This document shows, one piece after another, positions 7,608 to 17,400 of a stretch of 64,000 bases of DNA. Source of the stretch: CAIQJJ01 sp964606085 (GTDB taxonomy: Bacteria; Chloroflexota; Anaerolineae; Anaerolineales; UBA4823); the NCBI GenBank assembly GCA_964606085.1, contig CAZSFD010000003.1:1-64000 (forward strand). The letters are read 5' to 3'. The notes beneath the pieces were generated by a model that saw only the letters and a program-made list of their open reading frames with translations, made no database searches and was not told the DNA's origin. Each line of letters starts with the position of its first letter. The stretch's first letter is position 1. Both the position numbers and the translations under genes were made by a program.

Positions 7608-8348
7608 ATGGAAACCATGATTTGGCCGTTCATCATCGTTGGGTTTATTGCACAGATGATTGATGGCGCGTTGGGTATGGCATACGGGGTCAGTTCGACC
7701 ACCTTTTTGCTGACGCTGGGCATTCCGCCGGCGGTTGCCAGCGCCAGCGTGCATGTGGCGGAAGTGTTCACCACGGCAGTTTCGGGTCTGTCGCATTGGC
7801 GGTTGGGCAATATAGACAAGGGCCTGGTGTGGCGGCTGGCCCTGGGCGGCATGGGCGGGGCCATGGTGGGGGCCTATCTGCTGGCCAATGTCAATGGCGA
7901 TGCGCTCAAGCCAGTGATTGCCGCCTACCTGTTGGTGATGGGCGTGATCATCATCTTCAAATCTATGCGCATTCCGGCTGAGACCCGGGTGACTTCGCAC
8001 CTCTTCCCCCTGGGGCTGATCGGCGGCTTTTTCGATGCCATCGGCGGCGGCGGATGGGGGCCGATTGTTACATCCACGTTGATGGCGCGCGGCAATAACC
8101 CGCGCCTGACCATCGGTTCGGTCAACCTGGTGGAGTTTTTCGTGTCGTTTTCGCAGTCGGTGGTGTTCATTCTGACGATTGGTTTGAGCCACTGGCAGGT
8201 GATCGTGGGGTTGCTAATCGGCGGCGTGATCGCCGCGCCGCTGGCCGCCTTCGCCACCAAGCGCATCCCCACCCGCCCGCTGATGTTCATGGTGGGGGTG
8301 GTAATTATTCTGCTGAGTATCCGCACGATTTTTCTGGCATTTCAATAA
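7608..8348 (+). CDS. TauE/SafE family sulfite/anion exporter
   Basis: 246 residues, almost entirely hydrophobic with about seven or eight membrane helices. The two glycine-rich repeats typical of the family are visible: AQMIDGALGMAYGVSSTTFLLTL-type near the N-terminus and a matching one at GLIGGFFDAIGGGGWGP in the middle, as expected for the internally duplicated TauE fold. These proteins move sulfite, sulfoacetate or other organosulfur anions across the cytoplasmic membrane. The ATG has an AGAAGG ribosome site. It is the second sulfur-related gene here after the sulfatase, but a functional link is only a guess. Confidence 0.9.
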   Translation: METMIWPFIIVGFIAQMIDGALGMAYGVSSTTFLLTLGIPPAVASASVHVAEVFTTAVSGLSHWRLGNIDKGLVWRLALGGMGGAMVGAYLLANVNGDALKPVIAAYLLVMGVIIIFKSMRIPAETRVTSHLFPLGLIGGFFDAIGGGGWGPIVTSTLMARGNNPRLTIGSVNLVEFFVSFSQSVVFILTIGLSHWQVIVGLLIGGVIAAPLAAFATKRIPTRPLMFMVGVVIILLSIRTIFLAFQ

Positions 8349-8364
8349 GGTGCGTTACCGTTAC

Positions 8365-8388
8365 CGCAAGTCAGAGATTTGCGCCACG
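8365..8388. repeat. Interspersed repeat A, copy 1 (inverted relative to copy 2)
   Basis: The reverse complement of 8365-8388 matches 50059-50082 at 23 of 24 positions. Each copy is an imperfect or perfect hairpin (GCAAGTC/GACTTGC-type arms). Here it separates the convergent TauE and glycosyltransferase genes. Confidence 0.55.
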
Positions 8389-8396
8389 CGTTATTT

Positions 8397-9557
8397 TCAA
8401 CGTGGGTATGTTCGCCCCCGCCAGGTGACGCCGCGCCCCGAAAGGACGCGGAACGCCGAGGTGAACATCATGGCGGTGAACACCAGCGCTCCGAGGGGCA
8501 ATGTGAGCGCATAAACAGGGGAAATGGCAAAAGCGCGGCAGGCGCGCACCCGCCAGAACAGCAGATAGCCCCACAACACAACGGCTTCGAGCAAAACGAA
8601 CGCTGCCGCCCAGCCCGGCGCAGCCAGCCACCATGCCAGCCCGCCGACCAGCCATAAAGGCAGCAGCAATGCCCCCAGCAGCCCGGTAAATGCCCCAACC
8701 AACAGCAGCCACACCCGGTCTTGCAGGCCGAGGTAGATATTCTTTGTCCAGCCTTCCCACATTTCGGGCAGCGAGGTGTACATGCGGGTGGAGACGAGCG
8801 CACTGCCATCGGCCACCACCAGCCGCCGCCCGCTGCGCTTGATCAACTCGGCCAGCGCCTTATCCTCGACGATGCGGTCACGGATGGCCGGGTAGCCGCC
8901 CACGGCCTCGTAGGCAGCCCGCCGGATGAAGATGAACTGCCCGTTGGCCACGGCATCGGGCCTGGCGGGGTCGTTGACGCGGCGCGGCGAGAAGCCCACC
9001 GAGAGCGCCAGGAAAACCAACGGCAGGATGGCCTTTTCCCAAAAGCTGCCCAGTTCCTGGCGTGTCATCAGCGTGAACAGGTCGGCGTGGTGCGCTTCGG
9101 CGGCGTGCAGGGTGGCGCTGAGGCAAGTGGGGGCGAGGAAGGTGTCGGCGTCTACGAAGCACAGCCATGCGCCGCGGGCGGCCTGGATGCCCTGGTGTAA
9201 GGCGTGCGGCTTGCCAGCCCAGCCGGGAGGCAGGTCTACGCCAGGCAGGGGACGCAGGCGCGGGTCTTCCGCCAATTCGGTCAGGATTTGCGGCGTGGCG
9301 TCGGTTGAGCGGTCGTCCACCACTATCACTTCAAAGTTGGGGTAATCCTGCGCCAGCAAAGCCTGCACGCAGCGGCGGATATTGCGTTGTTCGTTGCGGG
9401 CGGGGATGATGACGGAGATGAGCGGCGGTGACGGGGCGCGCGGGAGCAGGGGAACGGGGGTGACGGCAATATCCAGGTGATACTGGTTGTGCAGCCACCA
9501 GGTGACGAGTAAGCCGATCAGCAGGGCGAGGGTGGCGAGGGTGAGCAGCACGGGCAT
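8397..9557 (-). CDS. Family 2 glycosyltransferase, membrane-bound (CrtQ/HpnB-like)
   Basis: 386 residues from the ATG at 9557; the longer frame upstream is a shadow of the next gene. There is an N-terminal membrane helix (LLTLATLALLIGLLVTWW), then a GT-A domain with SVIIPARNEQRN, DDRSTD and the metal-binding LCFVDADTF. An acceptor-side segment follows (ERWT-like region GRRLVVADGSALVSTRMY), then two or three C-terminal membrane helices. The layout resembles the carotenoid/hopanoid glycosyltransferases of CrtQ/HpnB type, but substrates are uncertain. No clear ribosome site. It lies 32 bases after the UbiB-family gene on the same strand, so the two may be cotranscribed. Confidence 0.88.
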   Translation of the reverse strand: MPVLLTLATLALLIGLLVTWWLHNQYHLDIAVTPVPLLPRAPSPPLISVIIPARNEQRNIRRCVQALLAQDYPNFEVIVVDDRSTDATPQILTELAEDPRLRPLPGVDLPPGWAGKPHALHQGIQAARGAWLCFVDADTFLAPTCLSATLHAAEAHHADLFTLMTRQELGSFWEKAILPLVFLALSVGFSPRRVNDPARPDAVANGQFIFIRRAAYEAVGGYPAIRDRIVEDKALAELIKRSGRRLVVADGSALVSTRMYTSLPEMWEGWTKNIYLGLQDRVWLLLVGAFTGLLGALLLPLWLVGGLAWWLAAPGWAAAFVLLEAVVLWGYLLFWRVRACRAFAISPVYALTLPLGALVFTAMMFTSAFRVLSGRGVTWRGRTYPR

Positions 9558-9589
9558 GGAGGGGGGAGGGTGATGGGGTGACAGGGTGA

Positions 9590-11227
9590 TTATTTTTGGG
9601 TCATCAGCCAGCCCAGTGATATGGCGGCTCCCGCCAATAAGACTGCTGCGAAAGTGGTTGCATCCCCCAAATAAAGCTGGATGCCGCCGAACAGCATGGC
9701 CGTGAAAATGACGGCGGCGGAAATTTGCTTGCCCACCTGACGCATCAGGCGCACCTGTTCGGTCAATTCGGGGGTGCGCACCGCAAGCTGGCCGTTTTCG
9801 GCCCGTTCGAGCAGGCTGTCCACCCGCACCGGCAGGGCCACCAGTTTGCGCAGCCAGTCGCCGGTTTCGGTCAGCCACGAGAGCAAATTGCCGCCGGTGG
9901 CCTCTTGCAGGACGATTTTTTGGGCGTAGGGCGCCAACTGATCCCACACGTTGAAGTTGGGGTACAGCCCGGTGGCCATGCCCGAAAGGATGCCCACGCA
10001 GCGGCCCAGGAAGATCAGGTCTTGCGGAACCTGGAAGGGCAGCGAGTAGAGCAGGTCGCGAAATTCGTAGGCGAAATCCAGCATCTCGCGGTGATCAATT
10101 TGCTGCAACTCGTTCATGCTTTTGCCCCAGAAGCGCTCGAACATCAGGCGGTTGGCCTGTTCGAGCTTTTCCAGGTCGGCGCCGGGCAGTAAAAAATCGA
10201 GCATCTGGTAGGCGCGCACCACGCGGGCGGCATCTTGCGTGCCGACGGCGATCAGCAGTTCGCGCATCCCCTGGCGGACGGTGGGCGCAATATGGCCGAC
10301 CATGCCAAAATCTATGAAGGTCAGCGTCCAGCCGCCCTCACCGGTGGGCGAAATGAAGATGTTGCCGGGGTGCGGGTCGGCGTGGAAGAAGCCGTCCTCG
10401 AAGATTTGCTTGAGGTAGACATGGATCAGGCGGTCGGCCACAGCGCTGCGGCTGATGCCGGCGGCGGTGATAGCGTCGTAATCGCTGATTTTGATGGCGC
10501 TGACATCTTCCAGCGTGAGTACGCGGCGGGTGGTGTGCGTCCAGATCACTTTGGGCACGCGCACGCCGGGTTGCTTGCGGAAGTTGGCGGCGAAGGTTTC
10601 AGCGTTGCGGCCTTCGGCCAGGTAATCCAGTTCCTGGTACAGCACGCGCTTGAACTCTTCAAGCAGGGCAGGCAGGTTGATGCGGCGCTTGATCGGCCCG
10701 TACCACTGCACCCATTTGCTGACGCGTCCGAAGGCGGCCAGGTCGGTGTTGATGATGGCTTCGATGTTGGGCCGCTGCACTTTGACGACCACGTTTTGCA
10801 GGCTGCCATCTTCAGCGGGCAAGGTGGCCCGGTAGGCCTGCCCCAGCGAGGCGGCGGCCAGCGGGGCCGCTTCAAACGAGGCGTACTTTTCGCCGAGCGC
10901 CGCGCCCAGTTCGGCCTCGGCCAGGCGGCGGATGCCTTCAAAATCTTCGGCGGGGACTTCGTCTTGCAGGTCGGCCAGTTCATTGGTAAATTCGGGCGGC
11001 AGCACATCCACGCGGGCCGAAAGGAACTGCCCAACTTTGATCAACACGCCCCCCAACTGGATCGCCAGGGCGCGATAACGGCGGGCATAGCGCTGCAAGC
11101 GTTCGGTGCGCGTGCGCTGCGACCAGCCGCGCAGCCCGATGCGCGGGAAGATAATTTCCCACAGCACAACGCTGAGCAGCACCCTGGCCCAGAAGAAGAG
11201 AATGCGGCGGTAACGAGCGCGGAGCAT
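9590..11227 (-). CDS. ABC1/UbiB (AarF) family atypical kinase
   Basis: About 545 residues from the ATG at 11227. UbiB signatures are the A-rich loop AAASLGQAYRA, the KxGQ motif IKVGQFLSAR with DELADLQD-like follow-on, GFFHADPHPGNIF (catalytic loop) and FIDFGMVG (metal site). Two membrane helices close the protein (ISAAVIFTAMLFGGIQLYLG; FAAVLLAGAAISLGWLM). Members are membrane-bound ATPases that support quinone or lipid metabolism. A second ATG at 11275 is possible, but a TATAAT (complement of 11233-11242 region) sits about 10 bases before 11227, which favours a leaderless start there. Gene of unknown precise substrate. Confidence 0.9.
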   Translation of the reverse strand: MLRARYRRILFFWARVLLSVVLWEIIFPRIGLRGWSQRTRTERLQRYARRYRALAIQLGGVLIKVGQFLSARVDVLPPEFTNELADLQDEVPAEDFEGIRRLAEAELGAALGEKYASFEAAPLAAASLGQAYRATLPAEDGSLQNVVVKVQRPNIEAIINTDLAAFGRVSKWVQWYGPIKRRINLPALLEEFKRVLYQELDYLAEGRNAETFAANFRKQPGVRVPKVIWTHTTRRVLTLEDVSAIKISDYDAITAAGISRSAVADRLIHVYLKQIFEDGFFHADPHPGNIFISPTGEGGWTLTFIDFGMVGHIAPTVRQGMRELLIAVGTQDAARVVRAYQMLDFLLPGADLEKLEQANRLMFERFWGKSMNELQQIDHREMLDFAYEFRDLLYSLPFQVPQDLIFLGRCVGILSGMATGLYPNFNVWDQLAPYAQKIVLQEATGGNLLSWLTETGDWLRKLVALPVRVDSLLERAENGQLAVRTPELTEQVRLMRQVGKQISAAVIFTAMLFGGIQLYLGDATTFAAVLLAGAAISLGWLMTQK

Positions 11228-11263
11228 AACGGCTGGGATTATATCAGCGGGCGAATGAATTCC

Positions 11264-11298
11264 ATCACGCATCACGCATCACGCATCACGCATCACGT
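11264..11298. repeat. Tandem 7-bp repeat (ATCACGC, five units)
   Basis: Four identical ATCACGC units at 11264-11291 are followed by ATCACGT. They lie between the divergent UbiB-family gene and the DUF485 gene. A similar degenerate stretch (gtcacgtatcacgtttcacg) lies upstream of metG around 3955-3974. Confidence 0.7.
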
Positions 11299-11367
11299 TC
11301 GGGGTATTGGGGGTTCTCATTTATAATTAATCAAATCCCCATTCTTGTTCACCAAAGGAGAGTCCCC

Positions 11368-11646
11368 ATGCTGCATGAACCAGCAACACCCGCCGGCAAA
11401 GACCCCGCCGGCCCCTACAAGATGCGTTTAGGCATCTGGATGTTTTTGTTTTACGCCTTGTTTTACGCCGGGTTTGTGGTGATCAACCTGACCAGCCCGG
11501 CCCTCATGGAGCAGATCATCTTCATGGGCCTGAACGTCGCCACCGTGTACGGCATGGCGCTGATCATCGTGGCGCTGCTCGAAGCGCTGGTTTACACCGC
11601 CCTGTGCAGCCGCGAAGAACATCGGCTGGAAGGCAAGGGAGGCTGA
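11368..11646 (+). CDS. DUF485 small membrane protein (symporter partner)
   Basis: 92 residues with two membrane helices (MFLFYALFYAGFVVINL and VYGMALIIVALLEALVYTAL). This matches the DUF485/YjcH family, which is normally encoded directly in front of acetate-type sodium:solute symporters, as here. A strong AAGGAG ribosome site lies 9 bases before the ATG, and TATAAT at 11322-11327 may be its -10. The next gene starts one base after the TGA stop codon, so the pair is translationally linked. The biochemical role of DUF485 is unknown; a subunit of the transporter is the common assumption. Confidence 0.88.
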   Translation: MLHEPATPAGKDPAGPYKMRLGIWMFLFYALFYAGFVVINLTSPALMEQIIFMGLNVATVYGMALIIVALLEALVYTALCSREEHRLEGKGG

Positions 11647-11647
11647 G

Positions 11648-13531
11648 ATGGCTATCGTTGTCTTTCTGATCTTCGTCGTGTTCGTCATCGGCCTGTCGTT
11701 TTATTTGGGCAACAAGGCCAAATCGGCCAGCGGTTATTATGCCGCCGGCGGGCAGATTCACTGGGGGGTGAACGGCATCGCCTTCGCGGGGGATTATCTC
11801 TCGGCGGCTTCGTTCCTCGGCATTTGTGGGCTGATCGCCACTGTGGGCTATGACGGCTTCCTGTATTCCATCGGCTACCTGGCGGGCTGGATCGTGGCGC
11901 TCTTTGTGGTGGCTGAGCCGCTCAAAAAACTGGGCAAATATACCTTCACCGATGCAGTCGACTCGAAATACAACTCGCGCGGCATCAAACTGGCCGCCGC
12001 CATCAGCACGCTGATCGTCTCGGTGTGCTACCTGATCCCGCAGATGGTGGGGGCGGGTACGCTGGTGGAGCCGCTGCTGGGCATCCCGCACGCCTGGGGC
12101 GTGATTATGGTGGGTGTGATCGTGATCACCATCGTCGCCACGGCGGGCATGGCGTCTACCACTTATGTGCAGTTCCTCAAGGGCCTGCTGCTGATCGTCT
12201 TCTCGTCGGTGCTGGTGGGTGCGGTGTTGATCCGCGGCCTCTCGACGAAGGGCGATCAGGGCGGCAACGTCACGCCCTACGCCTACGGCCACGTGGAAGC
12301 CACGCGTGACGGCGAAAAACTGACCGTGAGCGAGGCGGGCTACGACATCCTCGATGAGCAGAAATCGGGCGCTCTGTCGTTTGCGCTGGTCAGTCACAAA
12401 GGGGTGCAAAACTGGTGGCTGGTGGATGAACACGATGGGGCGATCACCCTCAAAGAAAGTCAATCAGTAGTGGCGACGAAGGATGGCAAGAGCCTGATCA
12501 ATGGCGCGCCGGCCTCTGACGAGAACAAACTGCGCCCGGTGGGACGGCTGACCAAAATCAACGGCCAGGCGGATAACGAAACGGGCAGCCTCTCGCCCAC
12601 GGGTTTCCTCGCCATCTTCAGCGCCGCCGACACCTCCGCCGAGACGTGGAAATCGGCCAAGTTCACCAGCGCCGCTGGCGACAAAGTGACGGTGTATTAC
12701 CCCAAGGAAACCGTTGGCACACGCATCCTGCGCCCTGGCATGAAGTTCAAAATCGAAGGCACGCTGCTCGAAAAGCTGGATTTCTTCTCGCTGATGCTGG
12801 CGCTGTTCTTCGGCACGGCAGCCCTGCCGCATATTTTGATCCGCTACTACACCGTCCCCAGCCCGGCCAGCGCCCGCAAATCCACCATCGTGGCGATTGC
12901 GGCAATTGGCTTTTTCTATATCCTGACCCTGTTCATGGGCCTGGGCGCGATGGTGACGGGTGCGCTCAACCCGGCAGATAGCAACATGGCCGCCCCGCTG
13001 CTGGCGCGTTCGTTCAGCGAACTGCTGTTTGCCATCATCTCGGCCATCGCCTTCGCCACCGTGCTTGGCACGGTCAGCGGCTTGATCGTGGCCGCATCGG
13101 GCGCGGTGGCGCACGACCTGATGGATCGCTTCCTCAACGTTAAGATGGATGAGCGCCAGAAGGTCAACGCCGGGAAAATCTCGGCCTTCGTGATCGGCGG
13201 CATCGCCATTTTGCTGGGCATCGCCTTCAAGGGCGTGAACGTGTCGTTTTTGGTGGGGCTGGCGTTTGCGGTGGCAGCTTCGGCCAACCTGCCGGCGATC
13301 ATCATGCTGCTGTTCTGGAAGCGCACCACGGCCCGCGGCATTGCGGCCTCCATCATCGTCGGCATCGTCAGTTCGCTGGCGCTGATCGCCTTCTCGCCAG
13401 AACTGTACACGCTCTACGGCCTGCCGGCCGCCAGCGCGCCGATCCCGTTCAGCAACCCGGGGATTGTCTCGATCCCGTTGAGTTTCGTTACGCTGGTGGT
13501 GGTGTCGCTGCTGACGCCGAAGAAGGCGTAG
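11648..13531 (+). CDS. Sodium:solute symporter, acetate/short monocarboxylate permease-like, with long internal insertion
   Basis: 627 residues, SSS family. Family signatures include YAAGGQIHWGVNGIAFAGDYLSAASFLGI at the N-terminus (sodium/substrate region) and LPHILIRYYTVPSPASARKST. The protein is about 75 residues longer than ActP of enteric bacteria. Between membrane helices there is a polar stretch of about 170 residues (roughly 200-375: KGDQGGN ... ILRPGMKFKIEG) that looks like a soluble beta-rich domain. With the DUF485 gene it forms the usual two-gene symporter operon. Substrate probably acetate, propionate or pyruvate, inferred from family only. GGGAGG upstream of ATG is the ribosome site. 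Confidence 0.9.
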   Translation: MAIVVFLIFVVFVIGLSFYLGNKAKSASGYYAAGGQIHWGVNGIAFAGDYLSAASFLGICGLIATVGYDGFLYSIGYLAGWIVALFVVAEPLKKLGKYTFTDAVDSKYNSRGIKLAAAISTLIVSVCYLIPQMVGAGTLVEPLLGIPHAWGVIMVGVIVITIVATAGMASTTYVQFLKGLLLIVFSSVLVGAVLIRGLSTKGDQGGNVTPYAYGHVEATRDGEKLTVSEAGYDILDEQKSGALSFALVSHKGVQNWWLVDEHDGAITLKESQSVVATKDGKSLINGAPASDENKLRPVGRLTKINGQADNETGSLSPTGFLAIFSAADTSAETWKSAKFTSAAGDKVTVYYPKETVGTRILRPGMKFKIEGTLLEKLDFFSLMLALFFGTAALPHILIRYYTVPSPASARKSTIVAIAAIGFFYILTLFMGLGAMVTGALNPADSNMAAPLLARSFSELLFAIISAIAFATVLGTVSGLIVAASGAVAHDLMDRFLNVKMDERQKVNAGKISAFVIGGIAILLGIAFKGVNVSFLVGLAFAVAASANLPAIIMLLFWKRTTARGIAASIIVGIVSSLALIAFSPELYTLYGLPAASAPIPFSNPGIVSIPLSFVTLVVVSLLTPKKA

Positions 13532-13627
13532 CGTAGGATCGCATTTGCCTCACACAATCTATGCGCTGGAGTTGCGTTGTTCGCTGGTTTTACCGGCTGA
13601 TGGCCTGGCTCCAGCGCAGTCATTTTC

Positions 13628-13709
13628 CACCGATTGAAATCGGTGTTTACAGCATTCAAACCCGCTTAAGCGGGTTTCCCGTGGTTTAGGTATCGGATTC
13701 ATCCGATAC
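13628..13709. repeat. Cluster of three palindromes after the symporter gene
   Basis: Hairpin 1: CACCGATT (13628-13635) and AATCGGTG (13638-13645). Hairpin 2: perfect 20-bp palindrome 13658-13677 centred on CGCTTAAGCG. Hairpin 3: GTATCGGAT (13690-13698) and ATCCGATAC (13701-13709). They fill most of the 209-base gap and could terminate the symporter transcript, although no T-run follows. The layout resembles REP/MITE-like multi-palindrome elements. A related pair of small hairpins lies at 61310-61339. Confidence 0.6.
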
Positions 13710-13740
13710 ATCGCTGGTAAACCTGAACTATAATTTATTC

Positions 13741-13974
13741 ATGGACACTCAAAATGGCTTCGTAAAATCAACCGTAGAAATTCTTGAGCGCAGGGGGAAA
13801 CTGGAAGACCTGGATCGTTCATTCGATTACACGTTTTGGCAATCACAACCGGCGCAAGTGCGTTTTCAGGCAACCTGGGAACTCATTGTACATGCCAGCC
13901 AAGTGAAAGGTCTGGATGTTCGTCAACTCCGACTTCACCGATCTGTTGAGTCTTTTCAACGCCAACAACGTTAG
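13741..13974 (+). CDS. Small protein paired with a nucleotidyltransferase (possible antitoxin-like partner)
   Basis: 77 residues, charged and probably alpha-helical: STVEILERRGKLEDLD, then FWQSQPAQVRFQATWELIVHA, ending in a basic tail (LRLHRSVESFQRQQR). I recognise the RFQATWELI...LHRSV pattern as that of short proteins encoded just before AbiEii/DUF6036-like nucleotidyltransferases, but I cannot name the family with certainty. Its 3' end overlaps the next gene by 59 bases in another frame. TATAAT at 13729-13734 lies only 6 bases before the ATG, so the mRNA is likely leaderless. Confidence 0.65.
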   Translation: MDTQNGFVKSTVEILERRGKLEDLDRSFDYTFWQSQPAQVRFQATWELIVHASQVKGLDVRQLRLHRSVESFQRQQR

Positions 13975-14395
13975 GTATCTGGTGATCGGGGGCTATGCGG
14001 TTGTGCAACACGCTGAACCGCGCTTCACCAAAGACCTGGATTTGTGGATCAGCACGGACCGCGTCAATGCTGCTGCTGTGTTCAAAGCGTTGGCCGACTT
14101 TGGCGCGCCGCTCGCAGGGCTTACAGTGGATGACTTTGCCGAAGAAGGTTACTTTTACCAAATGGGCCGCCCTCCGATGAGAGTGGATGTGCTGATGGGT
14201 ATACCGGGGATTGAATTTGAGCAAGCCTGGGGAAATCGTGTGTCTGTGGATTTTGATGGTCTGCCGGTCTTCTTCATTTCGCGTCAAGATTTAATTACTG
14301 CCAAGCGCGCTTCTGGACGGCCGCAAGATTTGATGGATGCCGATTTGTTGGAAAAAGCGGGCAAATCAACCAAAAGTTGGAAGCCGGCGAAATAA
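13916..14395 (+). CDS. Nucleotidyltransferase-fold protein (DUF6036/AbiEii-like)
   Basis: 159 residues. The N-terminus reads FVNSDFTDLLSLFNANNVRY, followed by VIGGYAVVQHAEPRFTKDLDLW, which holds the GG and TKDLDLW motifs of the minimal nucleotidyltransferase fold (catalytic Asp pair). A third acidic strand is MRVDVLMGI. Members are often parts of toxin-antitoxin or phage-defence pairs that transfer nucleotides to RNA or protein. The start inside the previous gene is supported by a GAAAGG site and by the family's usual N-terminus. Paired with the 77-residue protein just upstream. Activity and target are not predictable. Confidence 0.8.
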   Translation: MFVNSDFTDLLSLFNANNVRYLVIGGYAVVQHAEPRFTKDLDLWISTDRVNAAAVFKALADFGAPLAGLTVDDFAEEGYFYQMGRPPMRVDVLMGIPGIEFEQAWGNRVSVDFDGLPVFFISRQDLITAKRASGRPQDLMDADLLEKAGKSTKSWKPAK

Positions 14396-14401
14396 ACCCC
14401 C

Positions 14402-17400
14402 ATGACCACCCGCGTCAACCTCCACACCCACTCCACCCTCTCCGACGGCGAACTGACCCCCGAAGCCCTGGCCGACCGCCTGGCGCGGGATGGGGTGCGC
14501 TTTGCCACCCTGACCGACCACAACACCGTGGATGGGTTGACGCGCTTCGAGCAGACCGCCCGCTCCCGCGGCGTTGGCGTGATCGCCGGCGTGGAACTGA
14601 CCATCCAACCGCCGCCCGGCTGCACTGGCGAACTGCACCTGCTCGGCTATGGCTTCGAACCGGCCCACCCCGAACTGATCGCCACGCTCCACTCGCTGGG
14701 CCAGCCGCAACGCCAGGAAGTCCACAGTATTGCCAACAGCGTCCACAAGGGCCACGCCCCCGAAAGCGCCGCCCCGGCCGGCATTCTCACCGCCGCCGAC
14801 GCCATCGCCCTCATCCACCGCGCCGGCGGACGCGTCTTCCTCGCCCACCCGCTGCTCTTCGAGCCAGATTTTGCCGCCCTCGATGCCCGCCTGGCCGAAC
14901 TGAAAGCCCTCGGTCTCGACGGCATCGAAGCCCTGTATGCCGATTTCACTCGCCAGCAGCAAACCCGCCTGTGCGAACTGGCTGACCGTCACGGCCTGCT
15001 CGTCAGCGCCGGGACGGACGTTCACGCCGCCAGCGCCTCCACCTTCGGCTTCGACATGCCGCGCGCCGATTGGGTGAAATTTCGGGAGGCTGTGTTTGCC
15101 GCGCCCAATAAAATTTTTACCGCCCATCTCCCTCACCCCGGCCCTCTCCCAAAGGGAGAGGGAGAAAGAGCATTCCGACGCCGTTACTTCATTTTGCGTA
15201 TTTTGTTGCCCACCGCCCTCGCCATCGGCCTCTTCCTGGCCGTTATCTGGGGGCTGATCCTGCCCTCGTTCGAGAACTCGCTGCTCGAACGCAAGCGCGA
15301 ACTGATCCGCGAGCTGACCAACGCCGCCTGGAGCATTTTGGCCTCCTACGAAGCCGACGAGCGCGCCGGGCTGCTCACCCGTGCCGAGGCCCAAACCCGC
15401 GCCAAAGCCCAAATCGAAGCCCTGCGCTATGGGCCAGACGGCAAAGATTACTTCTGGCTGCAAGATGGCGCGCCGCGCATCGTCATGCATCCCTACCGCC
15501 CCGACCTCAACGGGCAGGATGTTTCGGCGTTCACCGACCCCAATGGGGTGCGGCTCTTCGTGGAGTTTGCCCGCCTTGTGGAGCGCCAGGGCGAAGGCTA
15601 CCTCGATTATGTCTGGCAGTGGCAGGATGACCCCGACCGCCTGGAGCCGAAGGAATCGTACGTCAAGGGTTTTGCGCCGTGGGGTTGGATCATCGGCACG
15701 GGGTTGTACCTCGACGATGTGAATGCCGAGATCGCCGCCATCGAAACCCGCCTGGTCAACGCCGCCCTGCTGATCTCGGCGGTCGTGATCGCCCTGCTGG
15801 GTTTCGTCGTCCAGCAAAGCCTGCGGATTGAACAGCAGCGCCGCGAGGTCGAGGCCGGGCTGCGCCAATCCACCGAGCGCTATCAGGCCCTGGTGGAGGC
15901 CACCTCCGAAGGCACGCTGCTGGTGCTGGCCGGGCGCTGCCGTTATGCCAACCCCACCTTCCTGGCCCTCACCGGCTACACCCTTTCCCAACTCGATTTA
16001 CTCGAACCCGAAGATTTGCTGCCCGAAGAGACCAGAAATCGGATTTTTGGTAAAAATCCGATTTCTTTCGAGGGCAGTTTGCAGCACGCCGACGGACGGA
16101 CTATCGAATGCCTGCTGGCCTTCAACCCGATCCGCTTTGCCGGGCAAGAAGGCTGGATTTTGCTGGCCCGTGAATTGGCCGCCCCCGCCGCCTTCGTGCC
16201 AGGCGTGGCCGAGATGGCCGAGGCGGCTCCACTGGCCGTGTTCCGCGCCCGCGCCGCCCGCCGCGCCGCCTTCATCCACCTGAATGCCGCCGCCCGCGCC
16301 CTGCTCCCCGCTGAAACCACCGCCCTGGCCGATCTCTTTGCCGATCCCGCCGAGTTCGACCAGTTCATGCGCCAACTGCACGAGAAAGGCGAAGCACACG
16401 GCCACCTGCTGCACCTCGCCACGCCCGATGCCGCCGCCCGCTTCCTGGCCCTCGACGCCCGCCTCTCCCGCGACGCCGCCGACGCCCCGCTGATGGATGG
16501 CGTGCTGCAGGACGTGACCGCCGCCCGCAAAGCCGAGGCCGAACGCGCCGAACTGGTCGAACGCCTGCAAGCCTCGCTGCTCTTCCTGCACGAACCGGTG
16601 GGACGCCTGGGCCGCGACGCCTTCACCTGCGACCTCGAAACCCCCATCGCCGCCCTGGCCCGCCAGATGACCGCCCGCAACGCCACCGCCGCCCTCGTCA
16701 CCGCCGACCATGCCGTCATTGGCATCATCACCGACGCCGACCTGCGTGCCCGCGCCCTGGCCGGTGACGCCGGCCTGAACGCCGCGGTGTGTACGATCAT
16801 GAGCGCACCGATTACGCGCATCTCCGAGCGGGCGCTGATCTACGAGGCGCTGATGCGCATGGAAGAGAAGGGCGTGCAGCATTTGGCCGTGGAAGACGAA
16901 AACGGCCAGATCGTCAGTTTGGTGGATTACAAGTCGCTGATCCAGTTCCAGCGTTACGGGGCGATTGTCCTCACCCGCCAGATTTCCCGCGCCGAGAATG
17001 CCGAAGCTGTGGCCCGTGGGGTAAGCCAAACCCCGCCGCTGATCCGCGCCCTGGTGGAAAGCGGCGCACGCCCGCGCCAGGTGACGCGCGCCCTCTCCGG
17101 CGTGTGCAACGCCGCCACCGAACGCCTGATCGAACAGGCCATCGCGCAGCTTGGCCCGCCGCCGGCCCCCTTCGCCTTTATCGCCATGGGCAGCCAGGGC
17201 CGCCAGGAGCAAACCCTCTTCACCGATCAAGATAACGGCATCATTTTTGCTTCGCCGCCCGGCGCTGACCCCGCCCAACTCGGTGCTTATTTCTTACAAC
17301 TCGGTGAATACGTCAGCCAGGGCCTCGCCGCCGCCGGGTATGCCGCCTGCCGCGGCGGCGTGATGGCCAGCCAGCCGCGCTGGTGCCGCTCGCTGGCAGC

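Noticed and set aside
11264..11298. CRISPR or iteron origin from ATCACGC units
   Set aside because: Only five direct 7-bp units, no spacers, no replication initiator gene in the window.
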